From NCBI GenBank assembly GCA_028277205.1, contig JANQGT010000004.1:104348-138447 (forward strand): a stretch of 34,100 bases of DNA, written 5' to 3'. The DNA is from Candidatus Altimarinota bacterium (GTDB lineage Bacteria; Patescibacteriota; Gracilibacteria; BD1-5; UBA2023). Made by a program: the position numbers and the translations under genes. This document shows positions 11,409 to 20,999 of the stretch, in pieces (within the stretch, counting starts at the first letter, position 1; each line of letters opens with the position of its first letter). The notes below the pieces were generated by a model that was not told the DNA's origin, did no database searches, and worked only from the letters and a program-made list of their open reading frames with translations.

Positions 11409-12887
11409 ATGAAGTATTTGCTCTGATGCATTCTGGGGTGTGCGTTCTTTGCGTTTGCTCCTCTTTCTATCTCGGCGGAAAGTGCGAGTCACAGTTTCGA
11501 TCTCGCTCAGTTTGATATGGATTTCGATTTCGAAAGCGAAGCGGGAACCGGAGACTATACGATGGATGGCGATGATGTGATCGTGGACGCAGACGGTGAA
11601 TTCACGCTCGGAGTCAATGCGGAGGCTGATACGATCACCGTCTCGGAGGGTGCGAGTCTGACACTCGGGGTCAATTCCATCGTCCAGGAGATCATCCTCG
11701 AAAATGCGGCGTCGGTTTCCTTTGCGACAAATGCCGATGTCGGGATGATCACCGGAGACGCGGAGTCATTGACCGTCTCTACAAACTCCATAGTGGGTAC
11801 CGTCGAGGGAAATTTTCAGACTCTGACACTGCAGACAAACTCTACGATCGATACGCTCATCACCTCGGTTTCGGGGACGACCGATATCGGCGTCAATGCG
11901 AGCGTAGATTTCATTCATCTAAAGACAAATACGCTCATCGCCTCGACAAATGCCGATATCACGGAGGGTATCATATACGTCTATGAGGATTTTGACGGAG
12001 GAGTCAATACGATGTTTTCGGGAAAACTGACCATCTACGGCAATACCGCGCTATCCGTCAATAGCGATGTAGACGGTCGCTACTGCGCACTCGGAAAGGT
12101 CGGTCTGGGAGTCAACGCAATGGTGCAAACCTACGGCTGGGACGGGCTGCTGTGAAATGTCGATCCGATTCTGGATTTTATGACGACGGACGACATGACC
12201 GAGTTTTCCGAGGTCCGCGATATTACCGAGGACTTCGATGTTCGCATAGGCGACGCTTTCGAGACGATTCGCACAAAAAATAGTCGCATCGCGTCAGTTC
12301 AGTCTCAGATCGCTGCCGAGCAGCGCAGAGAGGCGCAGGCAGCGAGTGAAAATCCCGACGCATCGGTCGACACCTCGGCGCGTCTCGCACTCGAGGGTGA
12401 GCTCTCGACACTGCGAAGTGAAAAAGAAGCAGCTAAAAATGAGGCTCTTGCAGATATCGAGGCGACATTTTCCGAGCTCGAGCCGTATATCGATGAGGAC
12501 GAGCGCAATAGAAATCTCTTTTCAAAAATCGAAAATATCTACCGCTACGCCGTCGAATATGAAAACGAAGGGCAGATCTACAATATCTGCAACAACACGG
12601 AGATAACGGGCAGTGTCAACTCTGCCTACTATGTCAACGGTAATGAGTTTGTACTCGGATGAATGACGATCGTACGCCGTCAGATCATCTCCGACGCAGA
12701 AGCCGCATCGGTCGATCGACTCATGGATCGCATGTCGGACGACAAGCTCGCAAATGTAAACGCAAAAGTGGACACGATCATGGGAAAACTCGCGGAAAAA
12801 GACGAGCTGAGCGACTCAAATGAAGAGCTTGCGAATCTGCTCGCAGACGTGCAGGAGATGATCCGGACAGAGATGCTCTACGACTAA
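11409..12887 (+). CDS. Secreted repeat protein: signal peptide, about 10-rung Asn-containing beta-solenoid, C-terminal coiled coil
   Basis: MKYLLGCILGCAFFAFAPLSISAESA...; three in-frame TGA (11424, 12153, 12660) join three track ORFs; 18-19 aa repeats such as SLTLGVNSIVQ/SVSFATNADVG/SLTVSTNSIVG/TLTLQTNSTID. Confidence 0.85.
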
Positions 12888-12902
12888 TAGCGACAGTGTA
12901 TG

Positions 12903-12930
12903 CAAAAAGCCTCCTCTCGGGGGCTTTTTA
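12903..12930 (+). terminator. Rho-independent terminator after the solenoid gene
   Basis: AAAAAGCCTCC-tctc-GGGGGCTTTTTA, directly after the TAA/TAG stops at 12885-12890. Confidence 0.85.
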
Positions 12931-13118
12931 CTATCGAGCAATAGTGAGACAGGATTGAGATAATCTCAGCTAAAAACCAAAGTCGAAAGTAACTATAATT
13001 GAAGAATCGCATCTCTGATAGAGCCCGGTTTTGGATTGCAGTCTGTAGATCTCTCGAATAATTCGGTCATTCGCGCTTTTACGCAAAACGAATATACTAT
13101 GCTCATAACAATTTCGCT

Positions 13119-13595
13119 ATGGGCTGGTTTTGAGAAAAGGATACCCTCCGCTACGATCCGGATTCGGCTTTTCGGTCGGGACGATCGTCGTCCGATACGC
13201 TGCGTGCTCCGGAGATTTTTGTCGATGATACTGCGCACGCGCGGCAGCGAACGCACCGACGCGCACATGAGACGGAGCACCAAACCACGCAAACACTGTC
13301 TCGCAGCGATAGCGAGCACACCCCGGAAACACTCGACTCCTGGATCCGTCGTCGCATACGAGAGGCGGATATGTCCGACCACGAAAAAGACAAGGCAATC
13401 GCCGCCCTCACGCGCATCCACGACGAACATGCGTGGCTCGCTCACTGGCTCGATATGCCCCTCCAGCGAGTCATCCGCCGAGCGATCATCCCGCTCGTAC
13501 TGCTCCTGATATTCGTACCGCCGGCGGGGATCGCCCTCGGGATTTGACTGCTGGTACTGTACATCTCGACACTGCATTCGAGCGCTCGTCCGTAG
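13119..13595 (+). CDS. Hypothetical membrane-anchored protein with hydrophilic His/Thr/Glu-rich N-terminus (absent from ORF track)
   Basis: MGWFGEKDTLRYDPDSAFRSGRSSSDTLRAPEIFVDDTAHARQRTHRRAHETEHQTTQTLSRSDSEHTPETLDSWIRRRIREADMSDHEKDKAIAALTRIHDEHAWLAHWLDMPLQRVIRRAIIPLVLLLIFVPPAGIALGIGLLVLYISTLHSSARP*; TGA at 13131 and 13545; TAG stop. Confidence 0.75.
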
Positions 13596-13598
13596 CTT

Positions 13599-14459
13599 TT
13601 ACAGTCGCGCATGCAAGCGCTCCCGACAGGCGTCGCCATACTCGGGATCGGCGAGCGCGTAATCCAGACACGCCTCGAAATAGCCGAGTATATTGCCGGT
13701 GTCATAATCTCTTCCTGAAAGCGTACAGGCGGTAAAGCGTCCGGCATTCGCGAGCTCGGTCCAGACAATCGGAAACGTTTCGTTTTCGGTCGTCTCTGCG
13801 AGCTCGGCAAGGCGGTCGAGGACATCCGGCGTCAGGACGAAACGTCCTACGTTCGCGAGTCGGGATGGCGTTTCATGAGGCTTTGGCTTTTCCAGAAAGC
13901 GTGCGACAGGGGCGATTTTCTCATCTATATCCAGAGTTTCGACGATACCGTATCGGGACACCTGTTCGTCTGCTACGGAAATAACGCCGACCACGGACAT
14001 CTGACACTGTGCGTACGCGGAGACGACTTCGATGGATGCCGTAGTACTCTCATGAAAAATGAGCTGATCCCCGTATATGACGAGCACCGGCTCCCCGGCA
14101 GCAAATCCCCGTCCGTGCAGGAGTGCATCACCCGTTCATCGCATCTCGGTCTGACGGATGACAGTGATATTCGCGAGTGAGGATAGGCTGCGTATCTGCT
14201 CCAGATATGTCATTTTTCCGTCGCGTTCGAGCGCTGACTCGAGCTCGGGATTGCGATCGAAGTGATCCTCGATCGCTCGTTTTTGCCGGGAGGTAATGAG
14301 ACAAATATCCGTGATGCCGGCGCCGACCGCCTCCTCGACGAGGTGCTGGATGATCGGCTTTCCTGCGATGGGAAACAGTTCTTTGGGGACAGCCTTGCTC
14401 GCGGGCAGCATGCGCGTCCCGTATCCCGCGACCGGGATGATGCATTTCGTGATGGGCAT
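13599..14459 (-). CDS. galU: UTP--glucose-1-phosphate uridylyltransferase
   Basis: MPITKCIIPVAGYGTRMLPASKAVPKELFPIAGKPIIQHLVEEAVGAGITDICLITSRQKRAIEDHFD...TEMRG(TGA 14136)DALLHGRGFAAGEPVLVIYGDQL...; TAA stop. Confidence 0.94.
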
Positions 14460-14595
14460 GATAGTACAGTCCAAGCGCTAAAAAGCACCATCTTATAAAT
14501 TTTTCATCTGAAAACAACGTATTTTATCGTCACGGGTAGTCGACAGATCGGGCATCGCGAAGCTTTCAAAAACCGGTTTTCAAAAAATCTCCGAA

Positions 14596-14622
14596 ATAAA
14601 AATGCCCCCGGAGAGGCATGCT
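14596..14622 (-). terminator. Rho-independent terminator of the rpsP-KH domain gene pair
   Basis: Minus strand: CATGCCTC-tccg-GGGGCATTTTTATTT, just past the KH-protein stop at 14634. Confidence 0.7.
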
Positions 14623-14633
14623 CGAGTCGGGAT

Positions 14634-14882
14634 TTATTCGACGATCTTTAAATTTACCCGTCGATCCGACTGCGAACCATAGACACGCACGAGCGTGCGA
14701 AGCGCCTGGATCGTACGACCGTCGCGACCGATGATCGTGCGCATATCCTCTTTATTCACGCGGAGTGTGACGAGTGTGCCGAGTTCATCGACAGTTTCCT
14801 CGACGACGACATCGTCGGGATGCGCGACCATGGAGGCGACGACGAATCGGACAAACTCTGATGCCGACAAAGACGGGAGCAT
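14634..14882 (-). CDS. KH-domain RNA-binding protein (KhpA/YlqC-like)
   Basis: MLPSLSASEFVRFVVASMVAHPDDVVVEETVDELGTLVTLRVNKEDMRTIIGRDGRTIQALRTLVRVYGSQSDRRVNLKIVE; IIGRDGRTI KH loop; next to rpsP. Confidence 0.85.
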   Translation of the reverse strand: MLPSLSASEFVRFVVASMVAHPDDVVVEETVDELGTLVTLRVNKEDMRTIIGRDGRTIQALRTLVRVYGSQSDRRVNLKIVE

Positions 14883-14892
14883 GGATCGGAGA

Positions 14893-15132
14893 CTATGAAG
14901 CGAGGTGTCCGGATTTTTGCAGGATTTTTTTGAGGCTGTCGGAATACTGGGCGCCGTTTGCGACATAGTTATTCGCCGCATCCATATCGATATCGAGCTC
15001 TTTTGTGATGGGATTGTAGTGCCCGAGCACTTCTTGGTAGCCGTGTTTTGCCGACTGACGATGCTCCGTGAGCACGATACGGAAAAATGGAACGTGTTTG
15101 CGACCGGCGCGGGAAAGGCGGATTTTGAGCAT
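14893..15132 (-). CDS. rpsP: 30S ribosomal protein S16
   Basis: MLKIRLSRAGRKHVPFFRIVLTEHRQSAKHGYQEVLGHYNPITKELDIDMD... Confidence 0.95.
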   Translation of the reverse strand: MLKIRLSRAGRKHVPFFRIVLTEHRQSAKHGYQEVLGHYNPITKELDIDMDAANNYVANGAQYSDSLKKILQKSGHLAS

Positions 15133-15142
15133 AAATAGTAAA

Positions 15143-15367
15143 TTATAGAATTTTGAGTCTGATAAGACCTTTACGAGTTCGCTCTACAGGAATGTCTACT
15201 CATCCTATATCCAATTCACCCTCTGCACCACGCCACGCTCGCGGAATTCCAGATCTATAAACTCGCTCAAGCCATGCATGCGGAAATCCGATGCCCGGCG
15301 CTTGTCCGAGGGCGGTATTGCCGTTCGTATAGTGAGGCTCGTTGAATACGTTGAGAGAAGATGTCAT
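15143..15367 (-). CDS. Small hypothetical protein (74 aa, absent from ORF track)
   Basis: MTSSLNVFNEPHYTNGNTALGQAPGIGFPHAWLERVYRSGIPRAWRGAEGELDIGGVDIPVERTRKGLIRLKIL*; one TGA at 15200; codon choice resembles neighbouring genes; TAA stop. Confidence 0.5.
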
Positions 15368-15378
15368 AAGCTCTGAAT

Positions 15379-15463
15379 TGGTGCCCGAGGCGGGACTCGA
15401 ACCCGCACTTTCGAGGAAAACGGGATTTTAAGTCCCGCGTGTCTACCATTCCACCACTCGGGC
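15379..15463 (-). tRNA. tRNA-Leu(UAA) with encoded CCA
   Basis: GCCCGAGTGGTGGAATGGTAGACACGCGGGACTTAAAATCCCGTTTTCCTCGAAAGTGCGGGTTCGAGTCCCGCCTCGGGCACCA; anticodon loop CTTAAAA; type II variable arm. Confidence 0.96.
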
Positions 15464-15492
15464 AGACCGGACCCCGAAAGCAAGAAGCAGGA

Positions 15493-15690
15493 TTAGAGAA
15501 TTCCCTTGCGTTTGAGGGTTTTGATGGCGTTTGCGGAGAGGCGCACGCGAAAAGCGACACCGGTCTCGGGATCGCGGATCGTGCGCATGAAGAGATTGGG
15601 TCGAAAGGTGCGGCACGTCTGACGCATCGAGTGGGAGCGATTTCGTCCCGCTCTCGTGTGTTTTCCGGTAAGCTGACAAACTCGAGCCAT
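15493..15690 (-). CDS. rpmB: 50S ribosomal protein L28
   Basis: MARVCQLTGKHTRAGRNRSHSMRQTCRTFRPNLFMRTIRDPETGVAFRVRLSANAIKTLKRKGIL. Confidence 0.92.
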   Translation of the reverse strand: MARVCQLTGKHTRAGRNRSHSMRQTCRTFRPNLFMRTIRDPETGVAFRVRLSANAIKTLKRKGIL

Positions 15691-15701
15691 ATCATGATAA
15701 T

Positions 15702-16052
15702 TTATGAAACTTTGATATCGATGCCGACGCCCGCGGGAATATTGATACTCTGCAGGAGCTCCATCGTTTTCGATGTCGGCTCGGCAATGTCGACGATGCG
15801 TTTGTGGCGGCGGATCTCGTACTGCTCGCGCGCATTTTTATTGACGAATGTCGATCGATTGACCGTGATGCGTTCGATCTTGGTCGGCAGGGGAATCGGT
15901 CCGACCACGAGCGCACCGGAATCCTTTGCCGTCATGACGATTTTTTTCACCGCTTCATCGAGGATTTTATGCTCGAATGCTTTGACGATGATGCGAATTC
16001 CTGGTTTTTTGGCTTCGTCTCGAGGGGGTTTTTGCTCCTTTTGTGCGGGCAT
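15702..16052 (-). CDS. rpsJ: 30S ribosomal protein S10
   Basis: IRIIVKAFEHKILDEAVKKIVMTAKDSGALVVGPIPLPTKIERITVNRSTFVNKNAREQYEIRRHKRIVDI... Confidence 0.96.
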   Translation of the reverse strand: MPAQKEQKPPRDEAKKPGIRIIVKAFEHKILDEAVKKIVMTAKDSGALVVGPIPLPTKIERITVNRSTFVNKNAREQYEIRRHKRIVDIAEPTSKTMELLQSINIPAGVGIDIKVS

Positions 16053-16122
16053 GTTTATGAAAAAGAGAATCGAAGTATGTCTCCAGAAAGTGTCCGAAAG
16101 AGTATTCGGACACTCAAGGAAT

Positions 16123-17319
16123 TTACTTGATGATTTTCGAGACGACTCCCGATCCGACCGTGTGCCCTCCCTCGCGGATCGCGAAGCGAAGCCCCTGATC
16201 CATGGCGATGGGACACCCGAGCGTGATATTCATAGAGATATTGTCGCCGGGCATGACCATCTCGACACCGTCCGGCAGCGTGATCTCTCCGGTGACGTCC
16301 GTCGTACGGAAATAAAACTGCGGCTTGTACCCCTTGAAAAACGGCGTGTGACGTCCTCCCTCTTCCTTTGTGAGGATATAGATCTCCGCCTCAAACTGTG
16401 TGTGCGGCGTGATCGACCCGGGCTTTGCGAGGACCTGTCCGCGCTCGACCTGTTCGCGCTCGATACCTCGCAGCAGCAGTCCGGCATTGTCTCCCGCCTG
16501 CCCTTGATCGAGCTGCTTGTGAAACATTTCGACTCCGGTGATCGTCGTCTTTTGCGTATCGCGAATTCCGACGATTTCCACCTCTTCTCCGACCTTGATG
16601 ATTCCCTGCTCGATCTTTCCCGTGACGACGGTACCGCGACCTTTGATAGAGAAAATATCCTCGATAGGCATGATAAACGGCTTGTCGAGCGGACGATCCG
16701 GGACGGGGACATACGCTTCGAGTTTTTCAAAAAGCTCGAGGATGCACTTTGCTCCGTACGGCTTGTCGTAGTCGGTAGGATTTTCTAGAGCGACGAGACC
16801 GGAACCGCGAACGAGCGGCGTGTCGTCTCCGGGAAATTCATACTTTGACAAAAGATCGCGGATCTCCATTTCGACGAGCTCGAGCATTTCTTCATCGTCG
16901 ACCATGTCGCATTTATTCAGAAATACGACGATGTAGGGAACACCGACCTGACGAGCGAGAAGGATGTGCTCGCGAGTCTGCGCCATCGGTCCGTCCGTCG
17001 CGGCGACGACGAGGATGGATGCGTCCATCTGCGCCGCACCCGTGATCATGTTTTTGACGTAGTCGGCGTGTCCGGGACAGTCGACGTGCGCGTAGTGACG
17101 ATTGTCTGTCTCGTACTCGACGTGCGATGTATTGATCGTGATACCGCGCGCCTTTTCCTCGGGCGCTTTGTCGATAGCATCAAATGCCATTGCTTCACCG
17201 GTTCCGTACTTCGCATGCAGCACGTAGGTGATAGCAGCGGTCGTCGTCGTCTTTCCGTGGTCGACGTGACCGATGGTTCCGATATTGATATGCGGCTTGG
17301 AGCGATCGAAAGTAGCCAT
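16123..17319 (-). CDS. tuf: Elongation factor Tu
   Basis: [34 protein letters not shown]...[20 protein letters not shown]...; uninterrupted, no in-frame TGA. Confidence 0.98.
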   Translation of the reverse strand: MATFDRSKPHINIGTIGHVDHGKTTTTAAITYVLHAKYGTGEAMAFDAIDKAPEEKARGITINTSHVEYETDNRHYAHVDCPGHADYVKNMITGAAQMDASILVVAATDGPMAQTREHILLARQVGVPYIVVFLNKCDMVDDEEMLELVEMEIRDLLSKYEFPGDDTPLVRGSGLVALENPTDYDKPYGAKCILELFEKLEAYVPVPDRPLDKPFIMPIEDIFSIKGRGTVVTGKIEQGIIKVGEEVEIVGIRDTQKTTITGVEMFHKQLDQGQAGDNAGLLLRGIEREQVERGQVLAKPGSITPHTQFEAEIYILTKEEGGRHTPFFKGYKPQFYFRTTDVTGEITLPDGVEMVMPGDNISMNITLGCPIAMDQGLRFAIREGGHTVGSGVVSKIIK

Positions 17320-17351
17320 AGTACAGAAAAATGAGAAAAAGGTAAAAAGGA

Positions 17352-17447
17352 TTACTTGTTTTTTGCGGCGAGATTTCGCATCTTTTTTATGATGCGAATC
17401 GCGGCTCGTTTGAGCTTTCTGTGGGCGCGTCCCGTGAGTTTTGGCAT
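17352..17447 (-). CDS. Very small basic peptide (31 aa), tentative
   Basis: [31 protein letters not shown] between tuf and the next minus-strand gene; TAA stop. Confidence 0.4.
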   Translation of the reverse strand: MPKLTGRAHRKLKRAAIRIIKKMRNLAAKNK

Positions 17448-17451
17448 GGTG

Positions 17452-17739
17452 CTAGGCGATATTTTCAGGATGGATCGAGTATTTTTTGAGCCTCGCGCGA
17501 GCGAACTCCAGAGCATTTCGGATCCATTTCGTCTCGCCCTCCGACTCCTTTCTTTTCAGTAGCCACTCGTAGTGGCGGACTGCTTTTTGGATCTTGTTCC
17601 CCGACTTCGGTCCCTTTTTATTGACCGAGTAGTTGAGATAGCGGGGGCGCTTGTTATTCAGTCCCATACAGGCGAAAAAATCGATAAGCGGTACGTATAG
17701 TATGCGGATTTTTTGTTTTTTCAAATTTTTTTGCCTCAT
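17452..17739 (-). CDS. Small basic hypothetical protein
   Basis: MRQKNLKKQKIRILYVPLIDFFACMGLNNKRPRYLNYSVNKKGPKSGNKIQKAVRHYEWLLKRKESEGETKWIRNALEFARARLKKYSIHPENIA; start trimmed to clear the upstream tRNA. Confidence 0.6.
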   Translation of the reverse strand: MRQKNLKKQKIRILYVPLIDFFACMGLNNKRPRYLNYSVNKKGPKSGNKIQKAVRHYEWLLKRKESEGETKWIRNALEFARARLKKYSIHPENIA

Positions 17740-17770
17740 CAGAGGGAAACGGCTCGTATAAAACGAACCA

Positions 17771-17846
17771 TGGTGGAGACTAGGAGAGTCGAACTCCTGA
17801 CCTCCTCGGTGCAAACGAGGCGCTCTACCAACTGAGCTAAGTCCCC
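17771..17846 (-). tRNA. tRNA-Ala(UGC)
   Basis: GGGGACTTAGCTCAGTTGGTAGAGCGCCTCGTTTGCACCGAGGAGGTCAGGAGTTCGACTCTCCTAGTCTCCACCA; anticodon loop TTTGCAC. Confidence 0.96.
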
Positions 17847-17858
17847 ATCACAAAGCAA

Positions 17859-17935
17859 TGGCGGAGCTAACGAGACTCGAACTCGCGACCTCTGCCGTGA
17901 CAGGGCAGCGCTCTAACCAACTGAGCTATAGCTCC
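17859..17935 (-). tRNA. tRNA-Asp(GUC)
   Basis: GGAGCTATAGCTCAGTTGGTTAGAGCGCTGCCCTGTCACGGCAGAGGTCGCGAGTTCGAGTCTCGTTAGCTCCGCCA; anticodon loop CTGTCAC. Confidence 0.96.
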
Positions 17936-18029
17936 ACATTTTTCCCCTCTTCGGGCGAAAGTGCGAGAAGTATATGGGTTTCGTATCGGTTTGCAAATTT
18001 TTTTTCAGGAGGCTTTGTGAGGGGGGTAT

Positions 18030-18809
18030 TTATTCCTCCTCTCATCGGGCAATAGCCTCAATTTCTTCAAGTGAGTATCCTTGTCCTTTTAGCGCTGCTC
18101 GCAAGAGTCGATTATTTTGCTCTACCATCGGATTGCGACGTATGGCGCCCATGTCCTCGAGACTTCTTGCTTCTCTGATCTGCACACCCGTAGTATTGGT
18201 TGCCCAGACATTCGCATTCCTCAAATCCGCATCCCTCAAATCTGCATTCCTCAAATCTGCACCAGCCAAGTCTGCATTAATCAAAGCCGCATTCCTCAAC
18301 TTCGCACCATACAACTTCGCACCAATCAAAGCCGCATTCTTCAAATCCGCATTCCTCAACTTCGCACCAGTCAAATCCGCATCCCTCAAATCCGTATCCT
18401 TCAAATCTGCACCAACTAAATCCACACCCTCCGGAAAGCAAACCCTTCGTAAGCTTTTTCCTGCTAATCATTTTCTATCCTCATCCGTCAGTGGTGCTGT
18501 AAAAGTCGTGAATGGTACTAATGGCACTCTTTCTCCTGCTACTATACTTCCTGCTATAGCGGCATCAATATGCCTTCGTGCCTCGGCGATCGTCTCGCAG
18601 ACGATAGGATTTTCGACTGAGCTGCCGGGAGCATCTCGTACTTCATCAGGTTTAGCTGCAGCAACTTCCTCCGATCATGCATCTCAGAGTGCAGCACCCA
18701 CAGCTCACGAGACTCCTGCTGAAACGCCAGAACCACCCCGCGGATCTCAGGGAACAACGTGAGTGACAGGAGTCTGGAGACCAGCATTTGAAATTCCTGT
18801 AAGTGTCAT
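18030..18809 (-). CDS. Pentapeptide-repeat protein with Gly/Ala-rich N-terminal region
   Basis: Read through several TGA: MTLTGISNAGLQTPVTHVVPGDPRGGSGVSAGVSGAVGAALGDAGSEEVAAAKPDEVRDAPGSS...DRKGLAGKSLRRVCFPEGVDLVGADLKDTDLRDADLTGAKLRNADLKNAALIGAKLYGAKLRNAALINADLAGADLRNADLRDADLRNANV...AIARGEEE*; TAA stop. Confidence 0.9.
18220..18420 (-). repeat. 15-bp-period direct repeats encoding pentapeptides (A[DN/A]L[RK]N-type)
   Basis: Tandem tcaaatccgcattcc-like units on the plus strand, matching the pentapeptide block. Confidence 0.85.
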
Positions 18810-18894
18810 AGTATGGAAAATATAGTAATAAGCGCAAATTACGCTCGTAATGATAGACACAAAATTTATCGTGTCAAATATTTTCTATACTGCA

Positions 18895-20433
18895 TTACTC
18901 TTCAAATTTTTCTTGAAATGCTATTTCAAACGAATCCGGTTTTCACCTCTCTCCCCCCTCCATCCGCACAAACATGGCAAGATACCGAAACGCGTCCGCC
19001 GCATGCGAGTGCCGGTCGTGCCGGGGTCGATCGAGCGGCGTACCGGTTTTTCCGTCTGTGTCGCGGCGATACCCGGCGAGATGAGCGATGCCGTCGCGGC
19101 ATTTTTTCGCATCAAACCAGGTATTGGCAAATAGCTCCCGCACCGCCTCGATACCGTCGGCGATGCCGGATCGCGGGAGCATCCTGACGCTTGAGCCCAA
19201 AAGATTTCGAGCGGTGGCGAGACGCGTCGTACCGGTAGAGTACTCGCGCACAGCAGCATCATGCGGAAAGACGTGCCAGCCGTAGCGATACGGCTTGCTT
19301 CGGATGACATTTTCGATGATCTCCGGCAGTGCATAGCCCGATCCCTCCCAGGAGTCGATGATGCGAATTTCTCCGGAGTACCGCTGAAAAAACCAAACGA
19401 CCGTGTCATCCCCGCCGCCAGCGCCGCCGATATCCCAGGCGGTATGGACATCGAGCGCGGACTCATAGGGAATGTCCGTGATCCGTCACTCTGCATGCGC
19501 GACGGCGAGCTCTCGCGTATAGTACGCGCCCTCTACCGATACCTCGAATGCCTCGTCCGGAGTCGAAGGAAATTCACGGCGGATATCATCGCCCTGCTCC
19601 GATTTTTTTCGCTCGTACCAGCGCATCTGCGCATCGGTGAAAACCGGTATGTCCCGACCGCTCTCGAGAAAAAACCGGTCCGCCCGGAGTGTCGCAAAGT
19701 ATTCGCGCGTCTCGGGCAAGATCGTACCACCGTCGTCAATGGCGTACTCCGGCTCGTCGTACCATGGAAAAAAGAACAGCCGATAATCAAGCGGCGAGAG
19801 GCGCGCATGATCATATTTTCAGGCGCGCTCTACCATATCGGCGAAATCTCCCGAGCGCCCCTCCGCCGTACTCTCTATGAAAATGCGCCCGGTTTTCGGT
19901 ACGGCATTGAGTGCGCCGGTACGGATCTCCCGGGCTCGATCGGGCGCATGCGCCGAGATGCCGGCGTATTCGGATATGTGCAGGTGGTGGATCGTGCGTC
20001 CACGAAACGACGTATCGACCTCGATACGCGAATCATTGACCGCGAGTGCCAGCTCTGAACGGGTGAGATTTTTCGGGCGGACATGGGGCACCAGCCAGCT
20101 CGGCAGCCGCTCAAAGGCATGCAAAATGATAGTTTCAAATACCGCCTGCGCACTCGGCAGATCACGGGCGATGATGCCGTTTGTATGGTGTCGGGAAAAT
20201 ACCGCATCATCCAAAAGTAACAGCGCGATCAGCGTCGTCATGCCGAGCTGTCGGGATTTCAGGATGATGTTTCGGGTGTGCATAGTGCGCAATAATTGCC
20301 GCTGCACTCCATTTGGCACGAAAGGGATATCCTCCCCCCGAGCGTTTTTTATCCGATAGAGCAGTCCGCTTGCGAGTCGTTTTGCCGGGGTGTTCAGTCG
20401 GTCGACGAGCTCCCGGAGCGATCACGAAGACAT
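18895..20433 (-). CDS. Phage terminase large subunit-like protein (ATPase plus nuclease)
   Basis: Track ORFs 18943, 19486 and 19819 share one frame through TGA: MSSGSLRELVDRLNTPAKRLASGLLYRIKNARGEDIPFVPNGVQRQLLRTMHTRNIILKSRQLGMTTLIALLLL...GRIFIESTAEGRSGDF...AWDIGGAGGDDTVVWFF...HSHAADAFRYLAMF...; TAA stop. Confidence 0.82.
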
Positions 20434-20711
20434 GACAACAACAGCTCGATCGGATCGGACTCTCGACGATCCGGATCTCGCAGCGTTTCATTTTGCCGCA
20501 GGCACGTCTCCACCACGTCAGAGAGGATTTTGAGATCCTGCGGCTTTTCGATCGAGAGTGTCTCCACCGCCTCGGCGAGCCGTCGCTTGCCGCTTGCGAT
20601 GATGCGCTCATTTGCTTCGTAGAGCTCGTCCCGCACTTCATCCGGTGTCGGATTTTTTCGGGGAGTTTTTTTGAGTTTTTTTTCGAGGGCGGGAGACTTT
20701 TGTGCGGACAT
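20349..20711 (-). CDS. Small protein upstream of and overlapping TerL; possible terminase small-subunit analogue
   Basis: MSAQKSPALEKKLKKTPRKNPTPDEVRDELYEANERIIASGKRRLAEAVETLSIEKPQDLKILSDVVETCLRQNETLRDPDRRESDPIELLLSCLRDRSGSSSTDGTPRQNDSQADCSIG*; TGA at 20394; overlaps the TerL start by about 85 nt in another frame. Confidence 0.5.
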
Positions 20712-20761
20712 TTCGCGATGATGAAAAGATATGCGAGAAGAGATGAAACAACATGCGAGAA

Positions 20762-20793
20762 AAAATAAATCCCCTGATGGGGGAAATCAGGGG
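20762..20793 (-). terminator. Terminator-like hairpin, minus orientation
   Basis: CCCCTGAT-gggggaa-ATCAGGGG perfect 8-bp stem; followed on the minus strand by ATTTATTTTTT. Confidence 0.55.
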
Positions 20794-20999
20794 ATGGTAG
20801 GTATTATATCGAAATCTCTACCCAGGAAGCTCACTATCTATCCAGCAAGAATACTTAATTCAAATTCTTTGCAGAAATATTCTAAAGCTCACACTCATCC
20901 CATTTGTGAAATTTATTGCATATTGCGCTATACAAGAGTATTTCAAGCATGGTTGGCGAGGTCTTGAAAATATGCAAACCCCTGTTCTTTCGACAGTCC

